A stretch of DNA of 64,000 bases from CAMDPA01 sp965223035 (GCA_965223035.1 OZ244980.1:372001-436000), one strand, 5' to 3'. Positions 18,694-28,900 are shown, counted from the stretch's first letter. Translations and numbers: made by a program. Notes: generated from the letters alone by a model not told the origin.

Positions 18694-19522
18694 TGCGGGC
18701 CTCGCGCCGGTACCAGGGGAAGTAGGTTTTCAACACCCAGCTCATGACGACATCCATGAAGATTCCGAACCCGGCGAGGATCAGCACCGCACACATCGCT
18801 ACATCCTGATTGAGCGCGCGCGCGTTGGCCAAAATGAAAAAGCCGACACCGGGGATCGAGGCGTAGATCTCCGCCAGCACGGTGCCAACCAAGGCTCGGC
18901 CGATCGCCAGCCTGATGCCGGCGATCAGGTAGGGCAGCGAAGCGAACAGCGAGATGCCGAACCAGATGTCGGACCCGCGCGCGCGGAACGAGCGTGCGAC
19001 CTCGACGTACTCGCGCGGCGTCGACCGCACGCCATCGGCGACGTTGATCACAATCGAGAACAGGGCGGCAAAAATGATGATCGCAAAGCGGGCACCCTCG
19101 CCGTAGCCAAACCACATGGTCAACAGCGGCAACACGGCCACCATCGGCATTGCATAAAAGCTATTCACCCACAATTCAGAGATCCGGTTGACCCAAGGCA
19201 ACCGCCCCATCGCGATGCCGAGCAGCGTGCCGAGCACCAACGAGATGGCGAGACCCAAGAACACCGAGGACAGGCTGGACCACGCCATGCCCCACAACTG
19301 GGGGTCCTGCATCACGCCGGGTAGGGCGGCGATGACGCCGGTGGGTCGGGTGACAAATGGGGCGGCAAATGCGCGGACCGATAGTTCCCATACGCTGAGC
19401 AGTATCAGGCCCGTGATGAGCTTGAGCATCAGCGGGTTGGCCAGCACCGCAGCGATGATAGGCGCGCGCCGCAGCGGCGCAAGCTCCGAGATCGGATCGG
19501 CTACCGCGCCGCGTTCCGCCAT
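18686..19522 (-). CDS. NitT/TauT-type ABC transporter permease
   Basis: A 278-residue permease with about six helices of the BPD_transp_1 family. The EAA loop that contacts the ATPase is visible as EYVEVARSFRARGSDIWFGI. It follows the SsuC/TauC pattern (RLPWVNRISELWVNSFYAMPMVAVLPLLTMWFG). Its start overlaps the upstream permease gene by 22 bases and its end overlaps the hydrolase gene. It probably forms a heterodimer with that second permease. Confidence 0.9.
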   Translation of the reverse strand: MAERGAVADPISELAPLRRAPIIAAVLANPLMLKLITGLILLSVWELSVRAFAAPFVTRPTGVIAALPGVMQDPQLWGMAWSSLSSVFLGLAISLVLGTLLGIAMGRLPWVNRISELWVNSFYAMPMVAVLPLLTMWFGYGEGARFAIIIFAALFSIVINVADGVRSTPREYVEVARSFRARGSDIWFGISLFASLPYLIAGIRLAIGRALVGTVLAEIYASIPGVGFFILANARALNQDVAMCAVLILAGFGIFMDVVMSWVLKTYFPWYRREARND

Positions 19523-20421
19523 TTGATGTACCTGTCTTCAAAGCTACGCACACCGGCCATCATGCTGGCACCCAAAACCGTCACCACCACGATTGACGCC
19601 AGCACGCCGGCCATGTCGAAGGCACGCGAGCTGGACACCAGGAGATCGCCCAGTCCGGTGGGATTGAGCAAGATTTCTGCCGCCACCATGCCGACCAACC
19701 CCCTGGCCAAGCCCTGGCGCAGTCCAGTCAGTGCAAATGGTAGCGTATACGGAATAATGATGTCGGTCCAAAGCCGGCGCTCGGAGGTGCGGAATGAGCG
19801 GGCCACCTCGATGTACTCAGGCTTGAGACTGCGGGCACCCTCCAGCGTGTTGTAAAGCACCGGAAACAAAGAGAACAGAAAGACCACCAGCACCTTGGGC
19901 CAAAACTCGAACCCGAAAATGGCCAGGATAAACGGTATCAGGGCGGCCATCGGCGTCGCATAAAGCGCCATGATATAGTGTTCTAGCGCGATGCGTAGCC
20001 CATTATAGCGGGCCATCGCCATGCCGAGCAGCAGGCCGAGCAAGGTGGCAAACACCAACCCGGTCAAAAAGATGCTCAATGACTGGCCAAGCGAACTCAA
20101 TAGCTCAGAAGCCGCCAGAGCGGCGGCGACATTGGTGAGTAAGCCGTGGCCTGCGGCCGCACTCTCACCGTAGGCGGACAACATCTCGTCGACACCGAGA
20201 AACGATATCAACCGCGGCAGCGTGCCAGGATGAGCCTCCTCGATGGTGACGCCGCACAGGGAGGCCAAAGTGTGCGCGATCCAATCGGTGATCGCAACGT
20301 CGGAACCCAGCACAGGAGCGAAGAATGCGGAATTGAATTGCCAGCCGGCGATCTCCCAGATCACCAGCCCGGTCAACAGGCTGAGCAGCACCTGGCTCGT
20401 GTTGCGGGTGTTGGTTTCCAT
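19501..20421 (-). CDS. NitT/TauT-type ABC transporter permease with periplasmic insert
   Basis: A 306-residue second permease of the same family, with the EAA loop EYIEVARSFRTSERRLWTDI. Unlike its partner it carries about 80 mostly polar residues (about 28-105) between the first and second helices, probably a periplasmic segment. Two different permeases encoded side by side suggest a heterodimeric channel. It lies downstream of the substrate-binding protein gene, from which it is separated by 237 bases containing two hairpins. Confidence 0.88.
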   Translation of the reverse strand: METNTRNTSQVLLSLLTGLVIWEIAGWQFNSAFFAPVLGSDVAITDWIAHTLASLCGVTIEEAHPGTLPRLISFLGVDEMLSAYGESAAAGHGLLTNVAAALAASELLSSLGQSLSIFLTGLVFATLLGLLLGMAMARYNGLRIALEHYIMALYATPMAALIPFILAIFGFEFWPKVLVVFLFSLFPVLYNTLEGARSLKPEYIEVARSFRTSERRLWTDIIIPYTLPFALTGLRQGLARGLVGMVAAEILLNPTGLGDLLVSSSRAFDMAGVLASIVVVTVLGASMMAGVRSFEDRYIKWRNAAR

Positions 20422-20478
20422 GGCTCAGGGCTTTGCCCGCGACCGGCATTGAAAGGTTGGGATTGACCGTCACCGGGG

Positions 20479-20516
20479 TCGAGCACCGAAGTGCTCGAAC
20501 TCAGGCGAAGTCGCCT
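20479..20516 (-). promoter_or_regulatory. Paired intergenic hairpins in the ABC operon
   Basis: Read on the transcribed minus strand, 20498-20479 is TCGAGCAC-TTCG-GTGCTCGA, an 8-bp stem closed by a C(UUCG)G tetraloop. Beside it 20516-20503 is AGGCGA-CT-TCGCCT. They lie between the binding-protein gene and the permease genes. No T-run follows, so they are more likely to be mRNA-processing or stability elements that keep the binding protein more abundant than the membrane subunits than a full terminator. Confidence 0.55.
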
Positions 20517-20658
20517 TCGATAGCTCCAGCGAAGGAGGCGGATCAGCCTCGCGACCCGTGACGTCGAGCCCATGTCTCGATCGATTTGAATCGTTTGCTG
20601 GTTCCATCTCGATCGAACGTAGGCTCGGCGGTGGCCAAGCGATGATGAAAATCCCCGC

Positions 20659-21681
20659 CTAAAGCGACTGGGCGGCCTTCCAAAGGCTCATATCGACCAT
20701 GCCATCGTAGGTGATCGGCTTCTTACTGGGGTGAATGCCGCCGCGGCCTTTGGTGATCTTGCCAACGCGAACCTGGTTGTTGATGGCGCCCTCGATGCGG
20801 GTCTTGTTCAATCCCGGATCGTCCTTTTTCGGCCAGAAGCCGAGCGCTGTCAGTTGCTTCAGCGCGGCTTCCGCCTCATCCGGCGGCCGGGTGGTGTCCT
20901 TGGCCATCCGCGCGACCTTGGGATGCGAAGCCGCGTCGTGGATCATGGCAGTGGCGTCCCGCATCGCGGCGACCAGGCGCACCATGGCGTCACGCTTATT
21001 GGCGATGGTGTCCTTGCGCGCAATCAGCATCAGATAATGGATGTTGGGCGCGACATCCTCGAGCTTGGCGAACACGTGAACCTTCTTGCCGCTTTTTTTC
21101 TCGATCGCCGGCAAGTCGTCGAGATGCAGTATGCCGTAGTTGATTTGACCGGCGGCCATGGCGGTGCCGACGTTCGATGACAGCGGCACGGTCTTGACGT
21201 CTTTGTCGATCGCAAGCTTGCATTTGCGCCGAAGGATGGTGTTGAGCTGGATCCAGCGGGCGCCACCTTTCGAATCGACGCCGACGCCCTGGCCCTTCAT
21301 GGCCTCACACTTTCCTTTGCTTGGATCCATCGAACCAAGGATCCAGTCCGCATTGTCCATGCCCCAGATCGCTTTGACCGGCGCGCCGGCATTGGATGCC
21401 AACCGCACGACAAATTGGCTTGGCGACAAAGACGCATCGATGTTGCCGGAGACCACCGCTTTGGCCGCGGCCGCACCCGAGTTCATGAATTTCACATCGA
21501 CGTCCAAACCGTGCTTGTTGAAGATGCCGGCCTCTCTGGCCACCAGAACGACAACGCCGGCAAACACCGGTGGTACCCCGGGAAGGGCGACGGTCAATTT
21601 GTCGGCGGCCCGGGCGGCAGGTGACGCGGTGAGGGCGCCGACCGCCAATGAAGCGGCCAACAAAACTGATTTCTTAATCAT
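20659..21681 (-). CDS. ABC substrate-binding protein, NMT1/THI5-like
   Basis: A 340-residue periplasmic binding protein with a Sec signal peptide (KKSVLLAASLAVGALTASPAARAA). The core pattern VFAGVVVLVAREAGIFNKHGLDVDV and SGAAAAKAVVSGNIDASLS is that of the NitT/TauT/NMT1 family, which binds sulfonates, nitrate, pyrimidine precursors or other small organic ligands. It lies between the ATPase gene (58-base gap) and the permeases in one operon. No TPP riboswitch was seen upstream, so thiamine precursor uptake is not supported. Ligand unknown. Confidence 0.88.
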   Translation of the reverse strand: MIKKSVLLAASLAVGALTASPAARAADKLTVALPGVPPVFAGVVVLVAREAGIFNKHGLDVDVKFMNSGAAAAKAVVSGNIDASLSPSQFVVRLASNAGAPVKAIWGMDNADWILGSMDPSKGKCEAMKGQGVGVDSKGGARWIQLNTILRRKCKLAIDKDVKTVPLSSNVGTAMAAGQINYGILHLDDLPAIEKKSGKKVHVFAKLEDVAPNIHYLMLIARKDTIANKRDAMVRLVAAMRDATAMIHDAASHPKVARMAKDTTRPPDEAEAALKQLTALGFWPKKDDPGLNKTRIEGAINNQVRVGKITKGRGGIHPSKKPITYDGMVDMSLWKAAQSL

Positions 21682-21739
21682 CTGTCAAAGTCCTCCCATC
21701 TTCTACTCCAGCTGGTCCCTGGATTGTTGCGCGCACGAC

Positions 21740-22573
21740 TCAAATGGGGTTGAGCACGTATTCAGCCCGTTTGACGTCATCGACCAACGTCGTCCAAACC
21801 TGTTCCTTGAGCTTGGAAAATCGCGGCTCCAACAAGGTCGCGCGCGAGCGTGGCCGCTCCAGGTCAATGTCGATGATGTCACTGATCGAACTTGGCCGGC
21901 CCTTCAGCATCAGCACCCGATCACCCATCAAGACGGCTTCCTCGATCGAATGGGTGACGAAGATCATCGCCGTTTTGCGTAACGACCAGATCCTCAACAG
22001 TTCGAATTGTAGGATCTCGCGGGTTTGCGCATCAATCGCGCCGAATGGCTCGTCCATCAACAGAACGTTGGGCTCGGTGGCGAGCGCACGCGCAAAGCCG
22101 CAGCGTTGCTGCATGCCGCCCGACAATTCGTATGGATAGCGATCCTCAAAGCCTTTCAAGCCCACCAGCTCGATGTAATGGGGCACGCGCTCCCGGATCA
22201 CGTTGCGCGGCGCGCGGGCTAGCTCCAGCCCGTAAGCGACGTTTCGATACACCGTCTTCCAAGGGAACAGGCCGAAATGCTGGAACACCATGGCGACGCC
22301 GGAAATCGGCTCGCGAACGGGACGACCTTCGACGCGAACCTCGCCGCCGTCGTACGGGATCAAGCCATCGATGCAACGCAGCATGGTGGTTTTACCGCAA
22401 CCGGATGGTCCGACGACGGCGACGATCTCGTGGTTGGCGACAGTAAAGTTGATGTCTTGAAATACCTCCAGCGTGCCGTACCGCTTGTACAAGCTCGACA
22501 CCTCGATCCGCGTGTCAGATCCGGATGTCGGGTTGCGCGTTGGCTGCGGAGCCAGTGTCGGGTTTGCCGTCAT
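21740..22573 (-). CDS. NitT/TauT-type ABC transporter ATPase
   Basis: An ATPase with all motifs in order: Walker A GPSGCGKTT, Q-loop VFQHFGLFPWKTV, signature LSGGMQQR, Walker B VLLMDEPFGAID and the switch histidine in VTHSIEEA. The frame continues to a TTG at 22597, but the ATG at 22573 is preferred, giving 277 residues. It energises import of the ligand of the downstream binding protein. It is the first gene of the five-gene operon. Confidence 0.92.
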   Translation of the reverse strand: MTANPTLAPQPTRNPTSGSDTRIEVSSLYKRYGTLEVFQDINFTVANHEIVAVVGPSGCGKTTMLRCIDGLIPYDGGEVRVEGRPVREPISGVAMVFQHFGLFPWKTVYRNVAYGLELARAPRNVIRERVPHYIELVGLKGFEDRYPYELSGGMQQRCGFARALATEPNVLLMDEPFGAIDAQTREILQFELLRIWSLRKTAMIFVTHSIEEAVLMGDRVLMLKGRPSSISDIIDIDLERPRSRATLLEPRFSKLKEQVWTTLVDDVKRAEYVLNPI

Positions 22574-23076
22574 CGATGGCCACCGGAAGGCTCGCAAGAC
22601 GCGCGGTTCCGGCGCACTGGCGGCGGGCGCGGAGATGCGGGCAGGTGCCGACGCGGCTGACGATGTGCACCGCCCATCGATATCGCCGTCGTTTGAGCGC
22701 CAACGGCAGGCCGGGTCCGGTGCGCAACGGCCGATGACAGAACAGAACAGTGCGCAGCGTCGGTCGCCATGCTATGGAAAGCTTCGGCCCGTCGTGGCGT
22801 TCGTGCGTCGGGTGCTGTCGAAACCGCGTTGTTACCTACTGCCATCGTGTTTGCGCAATTGTTGGTCCGCGGATGTGCAATCGTTTGCGTCCCCCCAATC
22901 GGCTATGTATCGCGCCTGTGGTCGTTCGCCAAGCGAATAAAGTGGTGGGTGCGGCCGACATCGATTGACCGACATCGACCGCGGGCGATGCCGGCGGCAG
23001 CGCCCGTGAAGGCTGTGCTATGGCGCCGGTGTCGGCGGCCTGTTAGCCTGACCACAACAGCTACCGGAGGACGGCG
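22574..23076. other. Divergent intergenic region, no gene seen
   Basis: About 500 bases between the ABC operon and the glutathione transferase gene, which point away from each other. The short frames here are Arg/Ser-rich shadows. No riboswitch-like conserved core was recognised. The region should hold both promoters. Confidence 0.45.
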
Positions 23077-23694
23077 ATGATCGATCTTTATTTCTGGACC
23101 ACGGACAACGGCTACAAGGCTCGCCAGATGGTTGAGGAGAGCGGGTTGGCCTATACGGTTAAACCCGTCGATATCCGCAATCGCGAACAGTTTGCCCCAG
23201 ACTTTTTGAAGATCAGCCCCGGCCACAAAATACCTGCCATCGTCGATCACGACGGTCCGGGTGGGGCGACGATCTCGCTGTGCGAGACCGGTGCCATTCT
23301 GAAGTACCTCGCCCAAAAAACGGGCAGCAGCCTCTATCCAAGCGAAGCGTTGGCGCAGCTCAAGGTGGACCAGTGGCTGTTCTACGGGTCGGCCACATTC
23401 ACTACGCTCGCTCAGCAATTCGGCTTTTTCTGGCTGCGCAATCCCGAACAGGTGCCGCCGGCCAAAAAGCACTACGACGGAGTGCTACGCGACATGCTCG
23501 CCATGTTGGACCGGCATCTGGCCGACAACGCCTATGTGGCAGGCGCCTTCTCCGTGGCGGACATCTCGATTTATCCAGACGTGCACTTGCACGGGGTCAA
23601 CGACATCGGCTTGGGTGACTATCCCAACCTGCGCCGCTGGCACGACGCCATCGCCGGGCGCCCGGCGACGCAAAGGGCTTGGGGCGCTTACTGA
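23077..23694 (+). CDS. Glutathione S-transferase family protein (YfcG/nu-like)
   Basis: A 205-residue GST. The thioredoxin-like N-terminal domain shows LYFWTTDNGYKARQMVEE, the cis-Pro motif HKIPAIVD and the glutathione-contact LCETGAILKYLA. The helical C-terminal domain contains VAGAFSVADISIYPDV, the family N-capping box. A GGAGG 7 bases upstream supports the start. YfcG-type members have disulfide-bond reductase activity, and the Thr-Asn pair in the active-site loop fits that type. A related GST lies at 46.6 kb. Confidence 0.88.
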   Translation: MIDLYFWTTDNGYKARQMVEESGLAYTVKPVDIRNREQFAPDFLKISPGHKIPAIVDHDGPGGATISLCETGAILKYLAQKTGSSLYPSEALAQLKVDQWLFYGSATFTTLAQQFGFFWLRNPEQVPPAKKHYDGVLRDMLAMLDRHLADNAYVAGAFSVADISIYPDVHLHGVNDIGLGDYPNLRRWHDAIAGRPATQRAWGAY

Positions 23695-23701
23695 GCCCGG
23701 C

Positions 23702-23870
23702 CTACATCATGTCCGCTAAAGGCGGAATCGCTGTGCCGGCCCGCTCCCCCGCCCGATTCCCCCGCTCCATTCCCCCACTCGCCACCTAATGGCATGATGT
23801 TCTGGGTGGCCCCGTTGAGGAACCGGGCGGGGGACTGGGATGGTTCCTGCTCATACTGAAACGCTATAAG
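23702..23870. repeat. Second dispersed repeat family, long copy
   Basis: The block begins CTACATCATGTCCGCTAAAG and ends GCTCATACTGAAACGCTATA, starting 8 bases after the GST stop codon. The same two end blocks occur joined directly at 38308-38369, so that copy looks like an internal-deletion version. The interior here is C-rich then G-rich (CCCGCCCGATTCCC with GGAACCGGGCGGGGG) and could fold back on itself. The rest of the 23695-24023 gap shows no gene. Confidence 0.65.
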
Positions 23871-24023
23871 GGCCGGAGAGGTGACGCATCCGGCGTTGGC
23901 GAGGCGTGGACCCGATGGCCCGCTGGCGGTGGTTTGCGCACCCGTCTTGCAGCGCCGGGCTATCGGTCCTGCATGGCCGGTCCCTGCTGTCCGCAACCGA
24001 GCGATGCGAGACCCCGCATAAGA

Positions 24024-24683
24024 TCAAGGCGTCCGATCCGCAGCGGCTGCGGTTTTGACGCCCAACAACAGCTCAGACGCCTGCGCAAGCATCCGGTCAA
24101 GGTCGAGATCGGGGGCGACGGCGTCGTAATCGTCGTCGATCAGAAGAGATGCTGCCCCATGCACAAACGTCCACAGCCGCACGGCGATCTCCTTTGGATC
24201 ACCCGCGACCTGATTGCGCTCGCAGAAGATCGCGATTTGCTCGATCACGCGGGAAAAACATTGTCGACCATCCGCCATGACGCACTCATTGGTCTTCAGC
24301 ACCGGGTGTTGGCCAAACATCAAACGGAACAAGCGCTGCTGCTCGACCGCGAATTGCACGTAAGCCTTGCCCATGGCGATGATGCCGGCGAGCGTGCCTT
24401 CGCCGGCCTCGGCCACCGCGGCCATCGATCGGCTTGACATGACGTCGAAGGCGCGGGCGACGACCAGCGCCAGCACCTCGTCGCGGTCGCGGAAATGCTT
24501 GTAGGGCGCGGCGGTGGAGACGCCGGCAAGGCGGCAGGCATCAGCCAACGAAAAATTTTCCGCCCCGCGCTCCGACACCAGATCGAACGCGGCGCTGATC
24601 AACGCCTCTTTCAAATCTCCGTGATGGTACGCCGACTTAGCGCGAACGCCACCGGCTTGTTGGTCGCTCGGGCGTTGGGTCAT
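24024..24683 (-). CDS. TetR/AcrR-family repressor with WHG domain
   Basis: A 219-residue regulator. The N-terminal HTH is opened by YHHGDLKEALISAA and contains FSLADACRLAGVSTAAPYKHF, the recognition helix region typical of the WHG-domain TetR group. The C-terminal ligand domain is all-alpha (LFRLMFGQHP). It is divergent from an RND efflux operon across 118 bases that contain two strong inverted repeats, so it very probably represses that operon and itself and is released by a pump substrate. Confidence 0.9.
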   Translation of the reverse strand: MTQRPSDQQAGGVRAKSAYHHGDLKEALISAAFDLVSERGAENFSLADACRLAGVSTAAPYKHFRDRDEVLALVVARAFDVMSSRSMAAVAEAGEGTLAGIIAMGKAYVQFAVEQQRLFRLMFGQHPVLKTNECVMADGRQCFSRVIEQIAIFCERNQVAGDPKEIAVRLWTFVHGAASLLIDDDYDAVAPDLDLDRMLAQASELLLGVKTAAAADRTP

Positions 24684-24707
24684 CCAAGGGCCTCCGGCAT
24701 CATTGCG

Positions 24708-24726
24708 AAGTTAGCAACACTAACTT
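24708..24726. promoter_or_regulatory. Candidate TetR operator 1
   Basis: A perfect inverted repeat AAGTTAG-N5-CTAACTT lies in the TetR/RND divergent region, 25 bases upstream of the repressor start codon. Symmetry, spacing and place fit a TetR-family operator. The same half-sites recur at operator 2. Confidence 0.7.
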
Positions 24727-24747
24727 GTGATTGGCTAGTTTGCTGAT

Positions 24748-24761
24748 CTAACTTAAGTTAG
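24748..24761. promoter_or_regulatory. Candidate TetR operator 2
   Basis: A perfect 14-bp palindrome CTAACTTAAGTTAG, built from the same half-sites as operator 1 with the order reversed and no spacer. It lies 40 bases upstream of the membrane fusion protein start codon, where it could block the efflux promoter. Confidence 0.7.
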
Positions 24762-24801
24762 CGGCCGTAACTTTGCCCGCGAGCATGCACAGGAGCAGGC
24801 C

Positions 24802-25983
24802 ATGGGACGCGAAGAACAATTGGAAGCAACAGATATATCAGCATCTTATGTTGAGCGTTCAAGCCCCGTTTTGCGGCCGGTATTGACCACCGCCTTGTTG
24901 GTGACGACGGCCCTTGGCTTCATCGGAGCCGCTGGAGCCGGCATTATCGCTCTGCATGTGCGCGCTGCGGCTGATTTGCAGCAAACGCTACCGCCGCCGG
25001 TGGCAGTGGCGACGGTTTCGGTCGTCATCGAGGATGGATACGAGGCCACCAGCCGCTACGTGGGCCGGCTGGAGCCCGCCCGACAGACCGCTCTGGCCTT
25101 CGAACGCGACGGGTTGGTGCTGGCGGTCGACAAGGAGGAAGGCGATCGCGTTGCCGCCGGCGAGAGCGTTGCGCAGCTGGATACGGCCCGCCTCAAGGCC
25201 CGCCGGCAGCAATTGGAAGCCCGCCGACGGGAGCTGATGGCACGGCGCGATCTGGCGCGGCTGACCCGCGACCGACAATCGACCCTTCGCACCCGCGGTT
25301 GGAGCGCTGAGCAGCGCCTGGACGAGGCGCGTGCCTCGCTCGCCCAGCTGGTTGCGGCGATCGAGCAGGTGACGGCGCAGATCGCCGCGCTCGACATCGA
25401 TATCGCTAAGTCGCGGCTGATCGCCCCGTTCGACGGCATCGTTGCCGCCCGGCAGATCGATGAAGGTGCCGTGGTGGCTGCCGGGACGCCGCTGTTAACA
25501 CTGATGGGAACACGCCGCAGGCAGGTCCGCGTTGGACTGCCGCCTGAGGTGGCCGCTGATCTTGATGGGCAACGGAGCTATCTGTTCGAAAGCCCGCAAG
25601 GCAGCGTGCGGGGCCAGTTGGTGGCACGCAGGCCCGATCTGCAAACCGGTACCCGGACCGTCACCGCCCTGTTCAATCTCAATGAGGGAGCGGACATTCC
25701 TTTTGGTGAAATCGTGACCTTGACGATCAAGCAGCAGGTCAAATCGCGCGGCGCCTGGCTTCCGTTGGCGGCCCTGAAGGAAGGTCGCAGAGGGCTGTGG
25801 ACCGTTTTGACCGTCAACGACGACAACGGCGAACGCCGCGTCGCGCGGGAGGCCGTCGAGATCCTGCATATCGATGGACGGCGGGTGTTCGTGCGCGGCA
25901 CGTTCAAGCCGGGCGCATCCATCATCAGCGTCGGCACCAACCGGGTCGTCACCGGCCAACGTGTAGCACGCGCGCGGGAGTAG
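24802..25983 (+). CDS. RND efflux membrane fusion protein
   Basis: A 393-residue periplasmic adaptor of the HlyD/AcrA family. A transmembrane anchor (PVLTTALLVTTALGFIGAAGAGIIAL) is followed by the lipoyl half-motif GLVLAVDKEEGDRVAAGESVAQLD, a helical hairpin (residues about 130-200) and the second lipoyl half SRLIAPFDGIVAARQIDEGAVVAAG, then the beta-barrel. It links an RND pump to an outer-membrane channel, which is not encoded here. It stops 5 bases before the RND gene. Confidence 0.92.
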   Translation: MGREEQLEATDISASYVERSSPVLRPVLTTALLVTTALGFIGAAGAGIIALHVRAAADLQQTLPPPVAVATVSVVIEDGYEATSRYVGRLEPARQTALAFERDGLVLAVDKEEGDRVAAGESVAQLDTARLKARRQQLEARRRELMARRDLARLTRDRQSTLRTRGWSAEQRLDEARASLAQLVAAIEQVTAQIAALDIDIAKSRLIAPFDGIVAARQIDEGAVVAAGTPLLTLMGTRRRQVRVGLPPEVAADLDGQRSYLFESPQGSVRGQLVARRPDLQTGTRTVTALFNLNEGADIPFGEIVTLTIKQQVKSRGAWLPLAALKEGRRGLWTVLTVNDDNGERRVAREAVEILHIDGRRVFVRGTFKPGASIISVGTNRVVTGQRVARARE

Positions 25984-25988
25984 GCGCG

Positions 25989-28900
25989 ATGAGCACATTG
26001 TTTTATCGCGATAAGCGGGTGTTTGCGCTCGCGATCCTGATGATGGTGGCTGCAGGCGCTTCGGCGTTGACGACCATTGCACGGCAGGAAGACCCCACCA
26101 TCACCAACCTGTTTGCAACCATCATCACACCCTATCCCGGCGCTGATCCGGCCCGCGTCGAGGCTTTGGTGACCGAAAAGATCGAGCAGCGGCTGAAGGA
26201 GATTCCCGAGATTGACGAGATCACCTCGGTCTCGCGACTCGGCATCTCGGTGATCCAGGTCGAGCTTTCGCAGTTCATCAGCAAAACGCGCATCGAGCAG
26301 ACGTGGTCGGAAATCCGTGATGCGTTGGACGATGCCGCGCGCAAATTCCCGGTGGGCGTGCCAAAGCCCGCGTTCGACGATGACCGAACCGGGGCGTTCT
26401 CGTCGATCTCCGCCCTCATGGCGCGGCCCGGCGTCGAACCGAACGCCGCCATACTGCGTCGTACCGCTGAGGACTTGCGCGACCGACTGCGTACGGTGGC
26501 GGGGACCAAGCTGGTGGAGAACTACGGTGCACGCGAAGAGGAGATAACCGTCACGTTCGATCCGGCGAAGCTGGCATCGGTCGGCCTCACCGCAGCTGAC
26601 GTTGCGCGGTCGATCAGTCGCGCCGACGCCAAGGTGCGATCCGGCCTGGTGCGGGGCAAGACCGTCGACATGCTGATCGAAGTGGCGGGCGAGATCAAAG
26701 CGCTGGATCGGCTGCGTGCGATTCCGGTGTTGGCCGGAGCCGACGGCCGCATTGTCCGGGTCGGCGATATTGCAACGGTGACGCGCGGGCTGAAGCAGCC
26801 GGCTGCAAGCCTGGCGCTGGTCGATGGCTTCCCGGCGGTATTGGTGGCAGCGCGCATGGAGGATGATCTGCAAATCGACGTGTGGGCCGGCAACATCAAA
26901 CGCGTGCTCGATCAGTTCGAAAGCGAAATGCCGGCGGGATTGACGCTGCGCAGGCTGTTCGACCAATCCGCCTATACGTCGCAGCGCCTCAATAGTGTGT
27001 TGCAGAATATGGCCGTCGGCATAGCCATCGTCATCGGTGTGCTGTTGCTGACGTTGGGCTGGCGCGCGGCTGTGGTGGTTGCGCTGGTGATTCCAATGGC
27101 CGCGATCATTTCGGTGGCTGGCCTCAAGGCGCTCGGCGTGCCGATCCAGCAGATGTCGGTGACCGGCATGATCGTTGCGCTTGGGCTGTTGGTCGACGCC
27201 GCAATCGTCATGACCGACGAGATCCGCAAGAGGCTCGTCAGCGGTAGCAGCCGTTTAGCGGCCGTCGACCAAGCCGTGCGGCGGTTGATCGGGCCGCTGA
27301 TCGCTTCGACATTGACGACCGTGCTCGCCTTCCTGCCGATGGTGCTCTTGCCGGGTCCGGCCGGGGATTTTGTCGGCTCGATTGCGATTGCCGTGATCAC
27401 CATGCTGGTGGTCTCGTTGACGTTGGCGGTCACGGTTACGCCTGCACTTGCCGGTTGGTTGCTGCCGGAGCCGCCCGCCAGGCCGTCGCGTGCCCCTGCT
27501 CGTTTACCGTTGAGCAGCGGGCTCGCTCGCGCGTTCACCGCCAGCCTGTCGCTCTCCCTACGCCATCCCAAACTGGCCATCCTCGGCGCACTGGTTTTGC
27601 CCGCCATCGGCTTCGGCGCATTCCCGACGCTCAAGCCGCAGTTTTTCCCCGGCGTCGACCGCAACCAATTCTACCTGCAAGTCAAGCTCGCTGATGGCGC
27701 GGCGATCGCGGAGACCAAGCGGGTTGTCAGGCGGATTGATCGGCAATTGCGGCGTACCGCTGAGATCGAGAGCGTCAGCTGGGTGGTGGGCGAGAGCGCG
27801 CCCGCGTTCTATTACAACATGATGGCCGACCAGGATGGCGTGCCGAGTTTCGCTGAGGCTTTGGTGACGACGAGCTCGCCACAGGCCACCGAAGCGCTGC
27901 TCGACCCGCTGCAGCGTCAGCTCAACGCGGCCGTGCCGGACGCGCGCGTTATCGTGCGCGGCCTGGTGCAAGGTCCGCCCGTGAAGGCGCCGGTCGAGAT
28001 CCGTATCGTCGGTCATGGCTTGGAAACTTTGCGGGCGCTTGGGGCGCGGATCAGGCTGTTGATGTTAGAGGTTCCGGGGATCACCATCGCGCGGTCCCAG
28101 CTACGTGCCGGCGGGCCCAAGGTGCGGCTGCAAGTGTCGGAGGAAAAGGCACGGCTGACCGGCCTTGAGCTGGCTGACGTCGCTCAGCAGCTGGAGGCGC
28201 TACTTGAGGGCGCCACCGGTGGCTCCATCATCGAAGGTAGCGAGGAGCTGATCATCCGTACCCGGGTGGCTGCCGACGCGCGGCGTTCGGTCGATCACGT
28301 GAGCGGCCTTGATCTTGCTCGACCGAGGGCCGGTCCCCAGCTGGTGGCAGGGGCTGCGCTTGCACCCTATCCCGGCATCCCGCTGGGGGCGCTTGGTGAA
28401 GTTGAGTTGGTGCCGGCTGAAACGGCGATTCATCGCCGCAACGGCGAAAGGATCAACACCGTGCAGGCATTCGTGCAGCGCGGCACGCTGCCGGAGCAGG
28501 TGCTACGCCAGGTCCAGCAGAAGATGGCGGAGAGCGGGCTGGTGTTGCCGGCGGGCTATCGCATCGAGGTCGGTGGTGATTCCGATGCGCGCGACGAGGT
28601 GATCCATAACTTGATGGGTGCCATGGGCTCCATCGTGGCGCTCACGATCGCCACCATCGTCCTCACCTTTGGGTCGTTTCGCCTGTCGCTGGTGGCGGCG
28701 ATGGTCACGGTGCTGTCGATGGGCTTGAGCCTATTGGCGCTCGCGCTGTTCCAATATCCATTCGGCATCCAGGCTGTGATCGGCGTGATCGGTTCGATTG
28801 GCGTATCGATCAATGCGGCGATTATCATCATGACGGCGCTGCAGGCCGACGGCGGCGCGCTCCGAGGCGACATCGGACGGATCGCAGCGGTGGTGCTGGC

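Noticed and set aside
22574..23076. TPP riboswitch upstream of the NMT1/THI5-like importer
   Set aside because: The conserved CTGAGA and ACCTGA-type core was not found on the transcribed strand.
25578..26966. 462-codon open frame on the minus strand
   Set aside because: Antisense to the adaptor and RND genes, which are unmistakable.
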